Made by a program: the position numbers and the translations under genes
Origin: Letharia columbiana
Taxonomy: Eukaryota > Ascomycota > Lecanoromycetes > Lecanorales > Parmeliaceae
Direction of reading: 5' to 3'
DNA length: 64,000 nucleotides
Assembly: GCF_014066305.1 (NCBI RefSeq)
Contig: NW_023501041.1
Span: 434,001 to 498,000 of the forward strand
The notes under the pieces: generated by a model
The model's input: only the letters and a program-made list of their open reading frames with translations
Database searches by the model: none
Told to the model about the DNA's origin: nothing
Part shown: in pieces, positions 10,250 through 24,406 of the stretch
How the letters are laid out: every line of letters begins with the position of its first letter
Position numbering within the stretch: the stretch's first letter is position 1

Positions 10250-10570
10250 AAAGAAATAGTATCTTTTTTTATCTTTAGAGTAGAAGAAGAGAAGAAAGTA
10301 AGTGGATTAATTGTAAGCTGTACGCGGTTCGATATTTAAGAATAATGAATTAATAAAGTTATAATATTAGAATAAAGAGCTTTTCTTATAACTAATAAAT
10401 GTGAGATTAAATAGAAATTGATTAAATTAATGAGATTATCTTTAATAGATATACCGCCGCCGGTATATAAAGAATATCGAAATATATGAAATATGTACGA
10501 AATATGAAAGGGGGCGTATATATACAGCTGTGGATATTTAAAGTATATTTGAAATATAGAAAGAAGCGCT
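10250..10570 (+). promoter_or_regulatory. Less-mutated, promoter-like island in 19.6-kb element (copy 1)
   Basis: This stretch keeps TpG, CpA and GC runs that the surroundings have lost (GCTGTACGCGGTTCG, GGGGGCGTATATATACAG, GCGCTTATATATAGCTC). It has two TATA-like sites, each after a GC block, and a stem TATACCG/CGGTATA at 10450-10467. The copy 2 equivalent (31390-31740) keeps the TATA sites but lacks the GC core of the stem. It lies between a region with minus-strand traces and one with plus-strand traces, so it could be a divergent promoter; this is inference. Confidence 0.35.
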
Positions 10571-11089
10571 TATATATAGCTCTACGATATATATTAATAA
10601 AAAAGAAATTAACTTCTTTTTCTAATTAGCTTTCTAATTAATATTTAAACTTAATCTATCTTTAAATAGTATTTTATTCTAATAAGATTTTAGTTATATA
10701 ATATTAGTTAACTCGATAATAAATATTTAATATTATTCTTTTCTAATTTATCCTCTTCTTTTTTAAAAATTCTTTTTATTATTATAATAATTATATTATA
10801 GTACGCTCGTTTATTACGATATTATTTATACTTAAAGAAAATAAAATTATTTTCTCTATACTCTATAGTTAAATTAAATTAATAATATTATTTTTATAAA
10901 GTAAGTATATATCTAATAGCGCTATATCTCTTAATGCGATAATTAATTATAATATTAATTATGATTTATTAATATATAGTATTATTATTTATTAAAGTTA
11001 TTAACTCGATAATTACGAAAGCTTAGAAAATTACTAATAATTTATTAACTACTAATCTAAGCTCGTCTAAATTATCGAAGCGAAGTAAA

Positions 11090-11850
11090 AATAAGACTTC
11101 GCGAAGGTAAAAATTAGAAGATTATACGCGAAGTTTAAGAAGTATAATTATAAATAAGAAAAGTGCGTAGTTACGTCGATTACGTATATCTAAATTAAAT
11201 AGTAAATTAATTATACGCGTTAATTAAATTATTACTAATTAGATTTAAAAATTTATATATTAAAGGAAATCCGCGGATTATAGAAATTAACGAACTTAAT
11301 TATTTCTTAAATCGTATTCGCTCGAATAATAAAGAAGATCTTAATTTATATAACTTCAAAATCGATTAATTCGCTTCGAATTTAAACCTCTATATTATAA
11401 GTACTTTAAGAAACTATAAAGATAAAATTAGCGAGTAATTTTAATAATATAACTTATTCTTTAATAATTATAAATAAAGAAAATTACTAATTAATATCTA
11501 GCGGCTTAATTATATATATTTTATATAAAAAGAATTACTTTATAATTAAAAGATATATAGCTTTTTAGATAATTACGATAAGATATAAGCTTATAAATAA
11601 TAATATAGTATTATTAAAGTCTAGATATAGTTTTTATAAAAAGAAAATATATAATAAATAAAAGAAAAACTATTCTAAGTTAAGAATAAGATATTCTAAT
11701 TATTATTTTACTTATTACGCTTAATTAATAATATTTAACTATTATACTTAATTTAATAATTTTATATATTTTATATTTATAGAATAAAACTTCTTAAATC
11801 GATTTAAATATAGATATACGCTTATAAAAATACCACTACTTTAATAAAAG
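11090..11850 (+). pseudogene. Coding trace in 19.6-kb element, unknown protein
   Basis: A plus-strand frame is readable for about 250 codons with stops only as TAA/TAG (KIRLREGKN, RKVRSYVDYVYLN, GNPRIIEINELNYFLNRIR, NKEDLNLYNF, RIRSNNKED). Copy 2 has the same frame at about 32230-32990. It is rich in Leu, Lys, Asn and presumed Gln, with a possible C-terminal coiled coil. No family recognised. Confidence 0.35.
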
Positions 11851-11902
11851 AGGTTTTTTATCTTAAAATCTATATTAAATTAAAGATTATATCTTTACAC
11901 TT

Positions 11903-12178
11903 AATAGCTTTAATTCTTATAGTTACTATTAGTATCGCGATTAAATTTATATAGTAATAATATACCTTTTTTATTAGCGGATATTCTTATATTCGATAGC
12001 TTTAATTCTTATAATTATTATTAATATCGCGACTAAATTCGTATAGTAATAATACACTTTTCTTATTAACAGGTATTCTTATATTCGATAGCTTTAGTTT
12101 CTATAATTACTATTAATATCGCGACTAAATTTATATAGTAATAGTATATCTTTCTTATTAACGAGTATATTAATAATT
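11903..12178 (+). repeat. Three 92-bp tandem repeats (copy 1)
   Basis: Units start at 11903, 11995 and 12087, each with a RATAGCTTTARTT head and a GTAATAATA core. 92 is not a multiple of three, so the array is probably non-coding. Spacing is conserved in copy 2. Confidence 0.85.
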
Positions 12179-13589
12179 GTAAATAGTTAAAATATAATAG
12201 AAAATAGTAGATAACTCTTAGTAATATCCGGTTCTAAATCTATAGCTTTTTTATCTCGTTTAAAAGTAAAGATATTTATATTTAGAATTTAAAGTAAGTA
12301 TATTTTAATATATAGTTATTAAATATCTAGATATAAATCTTCTAGTTAAAAGATTAGTTTCTTTAGAGTTAACTAATATAATTATAATAATAATTAGAAA
12401 TATAATTATTATATTATATAACGTATTTTAATAAATTAAATTTAATAAGCTTCGCTAGTATAACGCTAGATAGATTTTAAGATATTAAAGCTATAAGTAG
12501 AAATTCTCTCTTTCTTTCTTTCTTAATATTTTATTATAAATTAAATATTTTCTCTTATCGATATTTTATATCGTAATTATTTTATCTTATTTATCTTAAT
12601 CTAATTTAATAATAATATATTATTAATAATTATTAATTTCGATAGCGATTCTATTATATTATTATTATATAGAGATAGCGATATCGATCTACGTATTAAA
12701 TCGACCTATTCGAAAGATAATATAAATCTTAATAATCTTCTTAATAATATAAATAATTAGCTAGATAATCGTCTATTTAATCTTTATATTAAGACTTTAA
12801 ATTAAAAGAAAATCTTAAAATCTTCTAGTCGTAAAAAGATAATCGCGAAAAAAATTAAATAAAATAAATTTCTAATTATTCGCGCTTTTAGTGTAAAGAT
12901 CGTAAGAAAGAGTATATCGGAGTCTTTACTTATAAAGACTAAAAATCGATATTGGAAATAAGAAAGTAAGTATAGTAATATAATATTTTACTAAGTAATA
13001 TATATATATAATTAATAATAATTTAGCTATTACTTTATAAGAGATTAAAAGATATTAGAAATTAACTAATTTACTTCTTTTAAAAAGATCTTTCGCTTAT
13101 ATAATATAGGAGATTATTAATATAATATTACCACCTTATTATATTATATAGATTTAGGTTTTTATATTAAATATATTATAAGAAGCTATCGAAGCGGCTT
13201 TAATATTAAAATTTTATCGTATATTAGCTTTCTATTAAGTTATTATTTTATTAATAAATTATATAATTAATAATCTCTACGCTATTTATAATAAAAGAGT
13301 TATATTAATAATTAAAGATATAGAGTTTATATAAATAATACGTCGATATATAATAGAAGAAAATATATAAAAAATAAGAATAAGATAATTAAAAGTATTT
13401 TACTTAGATAGAAGAGGGTTAAGATACTCGATATAGAATAGAATTCTAATTATCTTTCTAATTATCGAAAAATATATAAATTTATTATTTTAATAATAGT
13501 CTCTTTATATCTTCTTTATTAATAAGAACTTCTTATCTAAATAAATATATAGCTAATAATTTTAATACGAAAAATAAGATCTCGAATTT

Positions 13590-14220
13590 TCGAACTTTAA
13601 AGTATCGTAAGTTAAATAATAGTTATAAATAATTTTAGTATAAACTAGATTAGAAGTAAGAATCTAAATATAATCTTTATTATTAATAAGAAGATTATTA
13701 AGAAAGAGATACTATTTAGTATTAATCTATATAAATAAAATATAATCGAATTATAAAACGCGCTTATAGATCGGATAAGAATTCGAATAATTTATAAATA
13801 TAAATTTTTTCTACGAAAGCTTATTAAGATAATCTATAAGAGTATAAAATTCTTATTATTTTTATATTCTTATATCGTCGATAGCTTTATTTATAAAGAT
13901 ATTTAATAAAATAAAGATATCGATTTAATTAAAGACTCGATTAATAAATATTTCTTTTTAATTTATAAAAGTACGCTTAAAACTTAACTAAATATCGAGA
14001 ATTAGAAATTTATACTTAATTACTATAAAGTATTATTTTAGCTCTATATAAAGTTTAAGATTTAAGATTTAAATCGTAGAATTAACTACGTCTATTACGC
14101 GTATAAGATAGAGGAGAAGTATTAGCGATAAGCGAGTAAAGAAACGCTTAAAGTATAATGATAATTACTTTAAGAGAGAGTCTTAAGCGATAATATTAAT
14201 TACGTATATATATCGAAAAT
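13590..14220 (+). pseudogene. Coding trace in 19.6-kb element, unknown protein
   Basis: A plus-strand frame of about 200 codons has few stops (RIRIIYKYKFFLRKLIKIIY, SYIVDSFIYKDI, KDSINKYFFLIYKSTLK, NRRINYVYYAYKIEEKY). Downstream, 14340-14470 gives a Lys-rich stretch (KKEKVKKLRKKDKDKSNRN) that could be a nuclear-localisation or nucleic-acid-binding tail. I looked for DDE-transposase signatures here and could not see one. The equivalent in copy 2 is at about 34730-35600. Confidence 0.35.
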
Positions 14221-16487
14221 ATAAAATAAGATCTTAAATATTCGAACTCTATAGTATTATAAGCTAAATAATAGTTATAAACGAACTTAATATAAATTAA
14301 ATTAAAAGTAAGAATTTAATATAATAGCGAGAGTTTAAGATGTTATTTATAAGATTAAAAAAGAAAAAGTTAAAAAGTTAAGAAAGAAAGATAAAGATAA
14401 ATCTAATAGAAATATTAAAGCTAATAAAAAGAAAGGTTTAAAGAAAATAAAACGCATATTTAACGAATATAAATATTTAAGATATAAATCTTAATTAAGA
14501 AGTATTATTTATTTCTAGATATATTTATAAGTAGAAAGTATTAATCGCGAAAAAAAGATATCGTAATTAAAAAGAATTATATCTTAAAATTAATTATAAC
14601 TCTTAATAGAAATATTAAAGAGGCTTATAAGGTAGATAGCGTAAACGGCTAAAAACTTAAGGATATAAAGTTATTACTCTATTATTATTAAGTATAAGAA
14701 ATAGCTTTTATAAAGAATTAAGAGATTAGCGGTAAAGAGCTATTAGATGATATATTAGTAAGTCTATTACCTCTTAATTATTTTAAAAAAAATTTATAGA
14801 CTCTAAGAGTTAGCGTTTAATATAAGAAGAAAGAATTTATAATATAGAATTCTAAGTATCTTTCTAATTAATAGATAGCGAAATCTATTATAATCTCTTC
14901 TTTTAAGCTCTTATACTTAAGTATTTATATTTTAATAATAAAAATAAAAAGTAATTTAAAATCTTATTATTATAGTTATTAGCTATTATTCGAAAGATCT
15001 CTTTTACTTTATTATCGTCTTTATTTAATTTTTATCTATTTAGCGTATAGTTATAATTCTTTAACTATTATTTAATCGAGTCTAATAAATCTAGAAAATT
15101 ATTATTATTTATATTAAATTATTATATTATTAAATTTCTTTATATTACGCGCTTAATCTTATTAAAATAAATATATAAAGATAGTAAATCGAATTTTAAT
15201 TAACTAGTCTAGATGATTTTTAATATACTTTTATTAAAGAGAGAGTAATAAATAAAAAGAATACTTATTATAGAATTCGTTTATATATAATTATATATTT
15301 TTCTAATCTAAAAATTATAAGTTAATAATTTTATATACGCGAGAAATAATAATAATATATCTTATAATCGATTTTAAAAGAATAGTTCTATATCGTAAAA
15401 CCTCTATACTTATATTTCTTAATCGTATAATAAGATTTATAGTTATAAAAGTCGATATATATTATTTTCGCTTATAGAGACTAATAAGCCCTTTATTAAA
15501 ACTTTTAAATTATTATAAAAATAAGAAATAATCTCTATTTATAAGATTATTTAATTATATTAAATAGTTTAATTAATAACTTTAAATTATTATTTAATAA
15601 TATACTTATCTCTTATTCTTTCTCTTTTTTTATTTATTTTAAAGTTATAAGATAGATAGAATTATTTAATATTTCCTTCTCTATTAAATCTTCTTATTAT
15701 AGAATTATACTCTTATCATTATTAATAGCGCTTTTCTATTTTTAATTATTTAGACTTAATTATATAGCTAATATAAATATATACTTTCTCTCTAAAATAC
15801 TAAATAAAAAAATTATATATATTAATATCTAATAATACTATAATATAATCGATCTTATCGTTTATAGAAATATATATCTTTAATCTCTTATAATATCTTT
15901 TTCTACTTCTCTAAACTTACACTTTTAAATCTATTTATATTTTTAACTTTATCTCTTATAATTAATATTATATTAAGATTAATAATAAATAACTTTTATA
16001 AGCGAGCTTTAAGTGAGTTATATATTTTAAGAGTTATTATATATTAATAAGATTTAATAATATAAGAATTTTATAAGAGCTCTTCTATCGCTTTACGCTT
16101 ATAATTTTTAATATTAATTAAATAATTATAAAATCTTAATAGCGGTAGAAATAAGAAGAATTTTATTAAAAGATTATTATCGCGAAGTATTCGCTAAAGA
16201 TCGTCTATATCGTTTACTTCTATATATATAATTAGAATTATAAATTTAATATTATTTTATAATAATAAAGAACTTTATCTTTCTCTTTTAATAATAGATT
16301 ATTTATAATTCTATTATTATTTATCTTCTCGCTATATAAAATTACTATTATATTAGTTTTATAATATATATATTTACTAGATCTATAAATAATAGTATTT
16401 AAAAGATACTTTATAAGAAGAAAATAAAATATAACTTCTAAATATCTTTCTAATTATCTTTCTAATTATTATAATATTATAATAAAT

Positions 16488-16505
16488 AAAAAAAAAAAAA
16501 AAAAA
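16488..16505 (+). repeat. A18 tract inside 19.6-kb element (copy 1)
   Basis: Eighteen consecutive A after tandem TTTCTAATTATC-like units; the counterpart in copy 2 is A22. It could be the poly(A) tail of an embedded retroposed sequence or a simple slippage tract. Confidence 0.85.
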
Positions 16506-17218
16506 GAAAGAAGTAATATATAAAAAGTTTATTATTCTTATTTTAATTCGTAGCGCTCGCGTAAAACTTAAGATAATAATTAATATTATAAAATTATAAG
16601 ATTTTTAGATAAAAAAGAATAAAATAGATATAATAAAAAACTTAAAGAAGAATTAAAGTTTAAATCTAAAGAAAAGTTCGCGAGTTTAATTATATATTAA
16701 TAAGTTAGTTAGCGATTAGTAATTAATTTTATTAATATATATAATAGAATAAGATAGAGCTAAGCTTAAAAATCTTAAATTTATATATATAGCTAATTAT
16801 AAATTTAGAGTTACTACGCTTTTTAGCTAGATTAACTAAATTATCGTAAATAAATAAATTAGTATTTATAATTATAAAAAAAATATAGTTAGATAGCCTT
16901 AATTAAAAAATAGATATATATTATTTAATTTTAGAATAACTTTTTATTTTCTATTAAGATTTTAAGATTTTTTTCTAAAATTATAAAACGGAATAAGGAC
17001 TTTTAGATAAAAAAAGAATTTCTAAATTTAATCTAATAATTATTAAAGCGTAAGAAATTTAAATATCGCTTATTAAAGTTCGCTCGATAGCCGAATAGCT
17101 CGCTTACTAAAGTTCGCTTATTAAAGATCGCTTATCTATTTACTCGATAGTCTTAATTAAAAAAATAATTATAAATTTAATTTATAGGCCTTTACTTGTA
17201 AAAAATATAATATCTTAT

Positions 17219-18005
17219 AGATTTTAATAGAATCTTTTATTTTTCAAGATAATAATAGAAATTTATTATTAAATATAATACTTATTAATTAAATAAGAAA
17301 ATAAGATATTTAAACTATACTTATAATACTTATAATTTTATAATAATAGATTTTTTTTATAATTTAATAGAATATAATTTTTAATATAATATAATTTTTT
17401 AAAAGTATAAATTAAATATTTTATATAGTATTAATTATAAAGATAATTAGAATTCTAAGTCGAATACGAATCTAAGATTAATATAATGAATAAATATCTA
17501 ATAGATTTTAATTAAAATCTTTTATTTTTTAAGATAATAATAAGAATCTATTATATAAATATAGTATTTATTAATTAAATAAGTAAGTATAATAAATATA
17601 CTTCTATATTAAAACTATTATTATAATATAAATAATTTTATAATAATAACTTATTTTAATTTTTTAATATAATATAATTTTTTAGAATTATAATTTAATA
17701 ATCTTATATAATATTAATTATAAAGATAATTAGAATTCTAAATTGAGGATTAATATAATAATTAAATATATATAGATTTTAATAAAATCTTTTATTTTTT
17801 AATATAATAATAAGAATCTATAAAAATATATAATTATTAATAATTAGATAAGAAAATATAATATATATTTATATTAAAATTATAATTATAATATAAATAA
17901 TTATATAATAATAAAAATTATTAATTCTTTAATATAATATAAATCTTTTAAATTATAAATTAAATATATTATATAATATTAATTTTAAAGATAACTAGAA
18001 TTTAA
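17219..18005 (+). repeat. Three ~260-290-bp tandem repeats (copy 1)
   Basis: Units start at about 17219, 17513 and 17774, each opening AGATTTTAAT and closing with a TAAAGATAA(T/C)TAGAATT-like end. Strongly AT-rich, with no coding frame evident. Confidence 0.75.
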
Positions 18006-18579
18006 AATAGAATATAATCTTATAAGTAATATTATAATTAAGAGTTATATTATAAATTAAGAAAATTAATAATTTAATTATAAAGTTTTTTATTTTATTA
18101 CTTATAGTAGTTTAATAGTCTATCTAAATTAAACTATAAGATTTTAATCTATCTTTATATTTATATATAATTTAATATTATATAATTTTAGAAGTTTATA
18201 TAAAAGTAATATATTCTTAATCTATAATATTACGCGTTTATTATGAATTATTAATAATTAAGTATTTATATTCTATTATTAACGAATTTCGTATAAGAAT
18301 AATAAAAAGTTTTATTTAAAAAATTATTAGATAGAAAAAATTCTATCGTCTTCTATATCGCCTCGATAGTAGAACTTTATTAACGATACTTAATATTATT
18401 CTCGATTTCATCTATTATATCTAACGAAATTTCTTAAATAAGTTTTTAAAATAGAACTTTCGAAATTAATAGCGTAATCGACTTTTAAAAGTATTTAATT
18501 TCGCGAAGGGCGATAGCTAGTAAACTATAATTAGAAAGATAATTAGAAGTATATATAAGATTAAATTTACTATCTAGAT

Positions 18580-19560
18580 AAAATTTATATAATTTTCTTA
18601 TTTTAGATATATAATTAGCGGCGCTTTTTCTCTTATCTATACCTTTCTCGCTTATAGTAGATTTTCTAGAAGTCTTATTACTCGACTTTCTAGCTGCTTT
18701 TACTATTAATAATACTTAAAATATTATTTTATCTATCGCGGCCGCCGCTAAAAGTATACTAGATCTCCTCTTTCTAAGTTTTTTACTATATTTATTTATT
18801 TTTAATAACTTATTTATAAATAGATATCTTTTAACTACTACGATTTTAATATTTTTATTATATATATTATTAAAATTTCTATTTTTATAAATAATATCTC
18901 GAGTTTAAGAGATAGCTTAATCTTAAAATAAAGTTATATTATTATTACTAAATATATCGTTATCGAATATATATATTAACTCTTTATTCTTATTAATATA
19001 TTTTTAAATTTATTTAATTTAGAAAGTTAGATAATTATAATAATAATTAGAAAAGAGAAGATTATATCTAAATTCTCTCTTATTATAATAATTAAAATTA
19101 TAAGAGTTATTTCTTCTTCTTCTAATTATATTAATTATTTATATATTAAAATTAATAAACTTATATAGATTCGTTATAAAATTTATCGCTAAATTATAAT
19201 ATTATTATTTTTATTATATATTAGAAGTTTTTAATCTTAAACTTCTTTTATAATAAAGTCTATCTCTTCTTTTTCTAATATAATTAGATTTACTAGCGAA
19301 CTACTATTTAAATCTATTAATTAATTATTTTTAAAACTTTATAGCTAATTACTTCTAGAATTTTCTAATTAATTATCTCTAAAACTTTCTAATTAATTAC
19401 TTCTAGAACTTTTTAATTAAATATCTCTAAAACTTTTTAATTAATTATTTTAAGAATTTTTTAATTAAATATCTCTAGAACTTTCTAATTAACTACTTTA
19501 AAAACTTTCTAATTTATTACTTTTAGAATCTTCTAGCTAACTCGATATTATTTTAAAATT
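18580..19560 (-). pseudogene. Coding trace with octapeptide repeats and K/S-rich tail
   Basis: On the minus strand, 19335-19550 is nine 24-bp units. In the frame joined to the flanking open stretch (SSSLVNLIILEKEEIDFIIK, about 19230-19310) each unit encodes an octapeptide close to R-S/D-N-(Q)-L-E-S-S. Further along, 18590-18780 reads KAARKSSNKTSRKSTISEKG, then DKRKSAANYI, a basic Ser-rich region. Whether these belong to one protein cannot be decided. The same layout occurs in copy 2 (39720-40680). Family unknown. Confidence 0.4.
19335..19550 (-). repeat. Nine 24-bp tandem repeats (copy 1)
   Basis: Exactly nine contiguous 24-bp units with plus-strand consensus AACTTTCTAATTAATTACTT then CTAG. 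The period is eight codons, so the array preserves a reading frame on the minus strand (octapeptide repeat). Confidence 0.9.
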
Positions 19561-21873
19561 AAAGAATTAAATAATTAATTAAGAGTTTATTAATAAAAAC
19601 TCTTTATTAGAAGTATCTATATTTATTATTATATCTTTTTAAATATAAATATAAAATAAATAGTATTCTAAAAGTAAGCGGCTTAATTAATATTCTAATT
19701 ATCTTTCTAATAATTTTTTAAAAGAGAAAATATATATAATAAATCGAAAGTATAAAATAAAATCTTAAAAAAGATAAATTTATCTTATAGAATTCTTAGA
19801 TCTAAATTTTTAGAAGCTTAAAATAAATATTTATTATTATATAAAAGCTAGGAAAAGTTTATTATTAGTAATAATCCTTAACTATTCTAATTAGATTATT
19901 AAATTTAAAAAAATTCAATTAAAATTTAACTTTATAATATTGAAAATCAGTATCGAATATTTTTATAAATGAGATTTCGAAAAAACGCGAAAACGCGTTA
20001 GTAAATTAGCCTATTTTTTTATTAGCGCGTTCTTAAATTTCCTTATATTTTAGTTTTTTCTAATACTCTTTCTAATTATATTATCTTTTATAATAATATA
20101 ATTCTATTTAAATTTTTTTATCGTTTTTATTATAATATTAATATACTCTTTATAATATATTCTTTAATATCTTATAATAAGCTTTTTATACGAAAATTAT
20201 TATTATAATTATCTTAAATAAGAATTTAATTAAATAAATAAATTTATATATTTTCTATTATCTTTTAATATTATAAAAGCTAATATTATTAATAAAAGTA
20301 ATAACTTTAATTTATTTTATTATACTATCTCTAAAGAAATAAAAATATTTTAAGAGCTTAAATAATAATAAGATATAAAAAATAATAGATAAATATTTTA
20401 GAAATAAGAATATAGTAAAATCGCGTTAATATTTAATAAGTTTAAATATATATAAACTATTAAGAGTAATCTTAAGAAAATAAAATAATATAAATACGAT
20501 AGCGAAATAAATAGTTAAAAAAAGACTTCTAGCTTTCTCGAAATATTAAAAAATTACTTCTAAGAAAAAGAAGAAAATAAAAAAGAGGATTATCGAACGT
20601 ATTATATATAATTAATATACTTATTATAAATTCTAATTATTATTATAATTATTCTAATATCTTTCTAATATTATAGCTAATATTTACGCGTAATATTTTA
20701 TATATTATATCGAAGATAATAAACTTTATAAACGATTAGATTCGCTAGATATAATTTTAATTTTAGATTTTATTAAGAATATTAATATAAAGCGCGATAA
20801 GTAATTCGATATAAAGAAAGAAGATAAAGATATAATTATCGATATATAGTTAAATATTATTAATTAAAAGATTAAACGATTCGAAAATCTTTAACTTCTT
20901 TTAAAAGATATAAATTCTTAAATAATATTAGTAGATAAGATATAAGTATAAAAAATTGAAGTATTTATTAATATCTTTTTACTATAATAACGAGTATAAT
21001 AAACTATAATTAAATCTACTAGAAAGAAGATTAAATATCTAGAAATTTTCGAAGATATAGTAAACTTTTAAAAGAATATTTATTCTTATTACGTGAGAGT
21101 CTTATATAATTTATAAAAATTTTCTTAGAAAAGAATTATTAAAATAATGTTTACTAATATAAATTTTTCTCTATATTAATTTTAATTTTAATATTTTAAT
21201 TTATATTTAAATAGACTCGTTATTTATATACTAATCTTACTTATATTAAACTTACTTATTAATTACTTTCGATTATAAAGTTTAAGAAAGTTTATTATCT
21301 TTCTTTCTTATATATATTTTTTATTAGAATAAAATATATAGTTTTTAGAAATTATATAGTATAGGCGTTTAAGAATAAAAAAGAATAGATATTATTACTA
21401 GAATCGGCTAGATAGTAATTTAAAAATTATAATATAATAAGATATAAATTTATATTTAATAAGGCGAGCGAAGAGATATAAGAGGCTTTTAAGCTTATTA
21501 ATATTAAATTAATATATAAGAATATCGCTAATATATTTAAGCGATCTAAGTATTTTTATAAGAGTATAAATTATCTAAATTTAAAATCTTAATAAGTTAA
21601 TTACGTAATTTTAATTCTAGACTAAAGATAAGAATATAAGTATTTTTCGCTATTATAATTATTTTTAAATAATAATAATTATAAAGATAATTAGAATTCT
21701 TTATCGCTATAAAAATATATATCGCGATTTATAATTCTTTATATAATAGATTCTTTTCTTAGCTAGATTATATTTAAAAATCTTAAATAATAAGATATTA
21801 TTTAATACGCGATTAGATATTTATATAAAAATAAGATATAAATTTTAATCTAATTAATAGGTTTAATAGAAAA

Positions 21874-22561
21874 ATAGAAGTAAGCTTTTAAGTAGATTAG
21901 ATAAAATATAATAGATAAGCGATAAGTAATTTCTAAGTCTAGTTATTATTCTAATAAATAGATTTATATTTTAATAGTATTATATAAGAAAAATACGCGA
22001 GCGTAATTTAAAGAAAGTCTAGAGTTTCGCTTTTCGCGTAAATTATTATATATATAAATAAAGATAAGAGTTTAGATTATAAGAATATAAATAATATTAA
22101 AGTTAAATAAGATATAAGTATTAAAAATAATTTTATTATACGCGTTAGTAATTAAATAGATTTTATTTTTTAAATTACTTAAAAGTGTAATATAAAATTT
22201 AATAATAAGCTTTATTATAGCTTAGATATAATAATATTAATATACTAACTAATTAATATCGAGCTATTATAAAAATTTTAAAATATTAAATATAATTATA
22301 TCTAGAAGATAAAATTATAAATCTTTATTAATATATAATTAATTTAATATATAATAATAAAAAGTTTACTATAAAAGCTACGCTATCTAAATTAATACTT
22401 TAATTTTAATTATTATTTTTATTATTATACGAGTAACGCGAAGCTATCTTTTATTTAAATATATTTAATTTTTAATTCTAATTATTATTATAGATATCGT
22501 TAATTTATTCTAGAATTATTAAATATAATTTTATATACTTTTTATATCTCACCCTTTTTTT
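21874..22561 (+). repeat. 0.69-kb internal direct repeat, left member (copy 1)
   Basis: 688 bp matching 24407-25091 in direct orientation. Both open ATAGAAGTAA and close with a T-rich run. A shared plus-strand frame (EKYASVI, KVK/EVK-stop-DISIKNN, YYSLDIII) suggests a duplicated coding domain. Family unknown. Confidence 0.75.
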
Positions 22562-24406
22562 AATTAGATAGCTATTAAACTTTAAATTAAAATAAATACT
22601 TAGAAGAGAAAAGTTTATAAGTATTTAATTATATAATTTTATTTCTCTTACGCTTTTTATAATTATTAGAGTAATTAATAATATATAATTATATCTTATA
22701 ATTATATTTATAATAATTAACTAATTTAATAATTAAAGATAAATATATTTTTATCTTTAATTTAAATAATTTAGCTAAAATAATTATAAGATTTAGATTC
22801 TTTTTTTATAATATAACTCGCTTTTTATATATTATATAAAGATAAATATCTATTTAAATAAAGATTATTAGAGCTAATTATAAAGCGTAGTAATAAAAGA
22901 CTTACTCTTAAACTAACGAATTAGAAAGACTTTTATTATCTTATATAATACTTTAAGAGCGAACCTTTAAATATAATAGCGCTTTAATAAATTTTAATTA
23001 AGTATAATCTAACGAATTAGACGTTAAAAAAGAAACTTCGAGATTATAAGATTAATTAATTTTTAATAATAATAAATCTCGCGTAAAGCTTAAGCTATAG
23101 CTCGCGTTAGTTATATATAATAAATATAATAATAATTAAAAGAATATACTATTTAGTTTTTATTAATACTTTAATACTATTAAAGTAAAGGCGATATCTA
23201 TTAAAGTAGTAATAATAGCGATAAAAGCGGCGATAGTATTTAATAAACTCTTTATTTTAACGCTATATCTAATACTCTAGAATAATATTAACTTTTTTAA
23301 AAAGTTATTAACAATAGATTAAGCGTATATAAGTTAAGCTCTTCGCGCGATTTATTTATATATTAACTTAAAGTTATTAAAAGATAAAAAATAAATATAC
23401 GATTTAATAACTATATTATACTTTTAATATTACTATAATAATATTAGATTATTTAAATAGAAGTTTAATATATAAAGAAGATAGTCTAATAATAAGAAGA
23501 GTTAATATAAAAAGAAAGTTTTAGAGAGAAAGAAGAGGGGAAGGAAAGCTTAGATATCTATCGCGTATATTAAATTTTTAGATTACTTTATATCGTCTAG
23601 CTTAAATTAAATATTAATAAAATACTTTCTCTTTAATTTTAAAGATTTAAATTTAAGCGAATTACACTTATTAAGCGCTATTATTTAATATAATCTTAAC
23701 TACTTCTATAATAATTATAATTATTATTATAATCTATATAGATTAAAAAATAAAAGATTTAAAAGAGCGAGCTAGTAAGTAATTATCTTTATCTAATTTA
23801 GCTAATATTAAACTATTATAATTTATTAAAATTTTTATATATTCTATTTTTACTTTCTTATCTTTAAGTCTTATTATCTTTATAGAAATAATTATTCTTT
23901 AAATTAAACTCTATAATAATATATTTAAAATAGCGCGTAATATATATTCTCTTTATTTTTAATATCGATACTTACTAGAATTAACGCATTTTTTAATAAA
24001 ATAAGTTTTAATTAAAATTAAGAATAGCTTAATATTCGTAGATATTCGTATAAGCTTTTTAATTTTTTTATATATATTTACTAATTTATCTTTTTATAAT
24101 AATTAAAGTAAAAGAGACTAAGTCTAATAATTTATTATAATAAATATTAAATATTAATAATAATAGCGATATTAAAGAATCTTAATATAGATTAATTAGA
24201 CGGCGATTAAGCTCTTAGCTAAAATGAAAAATAAAGAATAAATTTAGTTAAAATAAAAATATTAAGAGATCGCGATAGCGAATAAATATATTTATACTTA
24301 AGGAGAAATTAATTAAAAAAGTAAAGAAAGTCGATATTTTAGCTATTAATTATACTATAATCATTAAAAAGCGTAAAGTTAAGTATATTAATATATTATT
24401 ATTATA

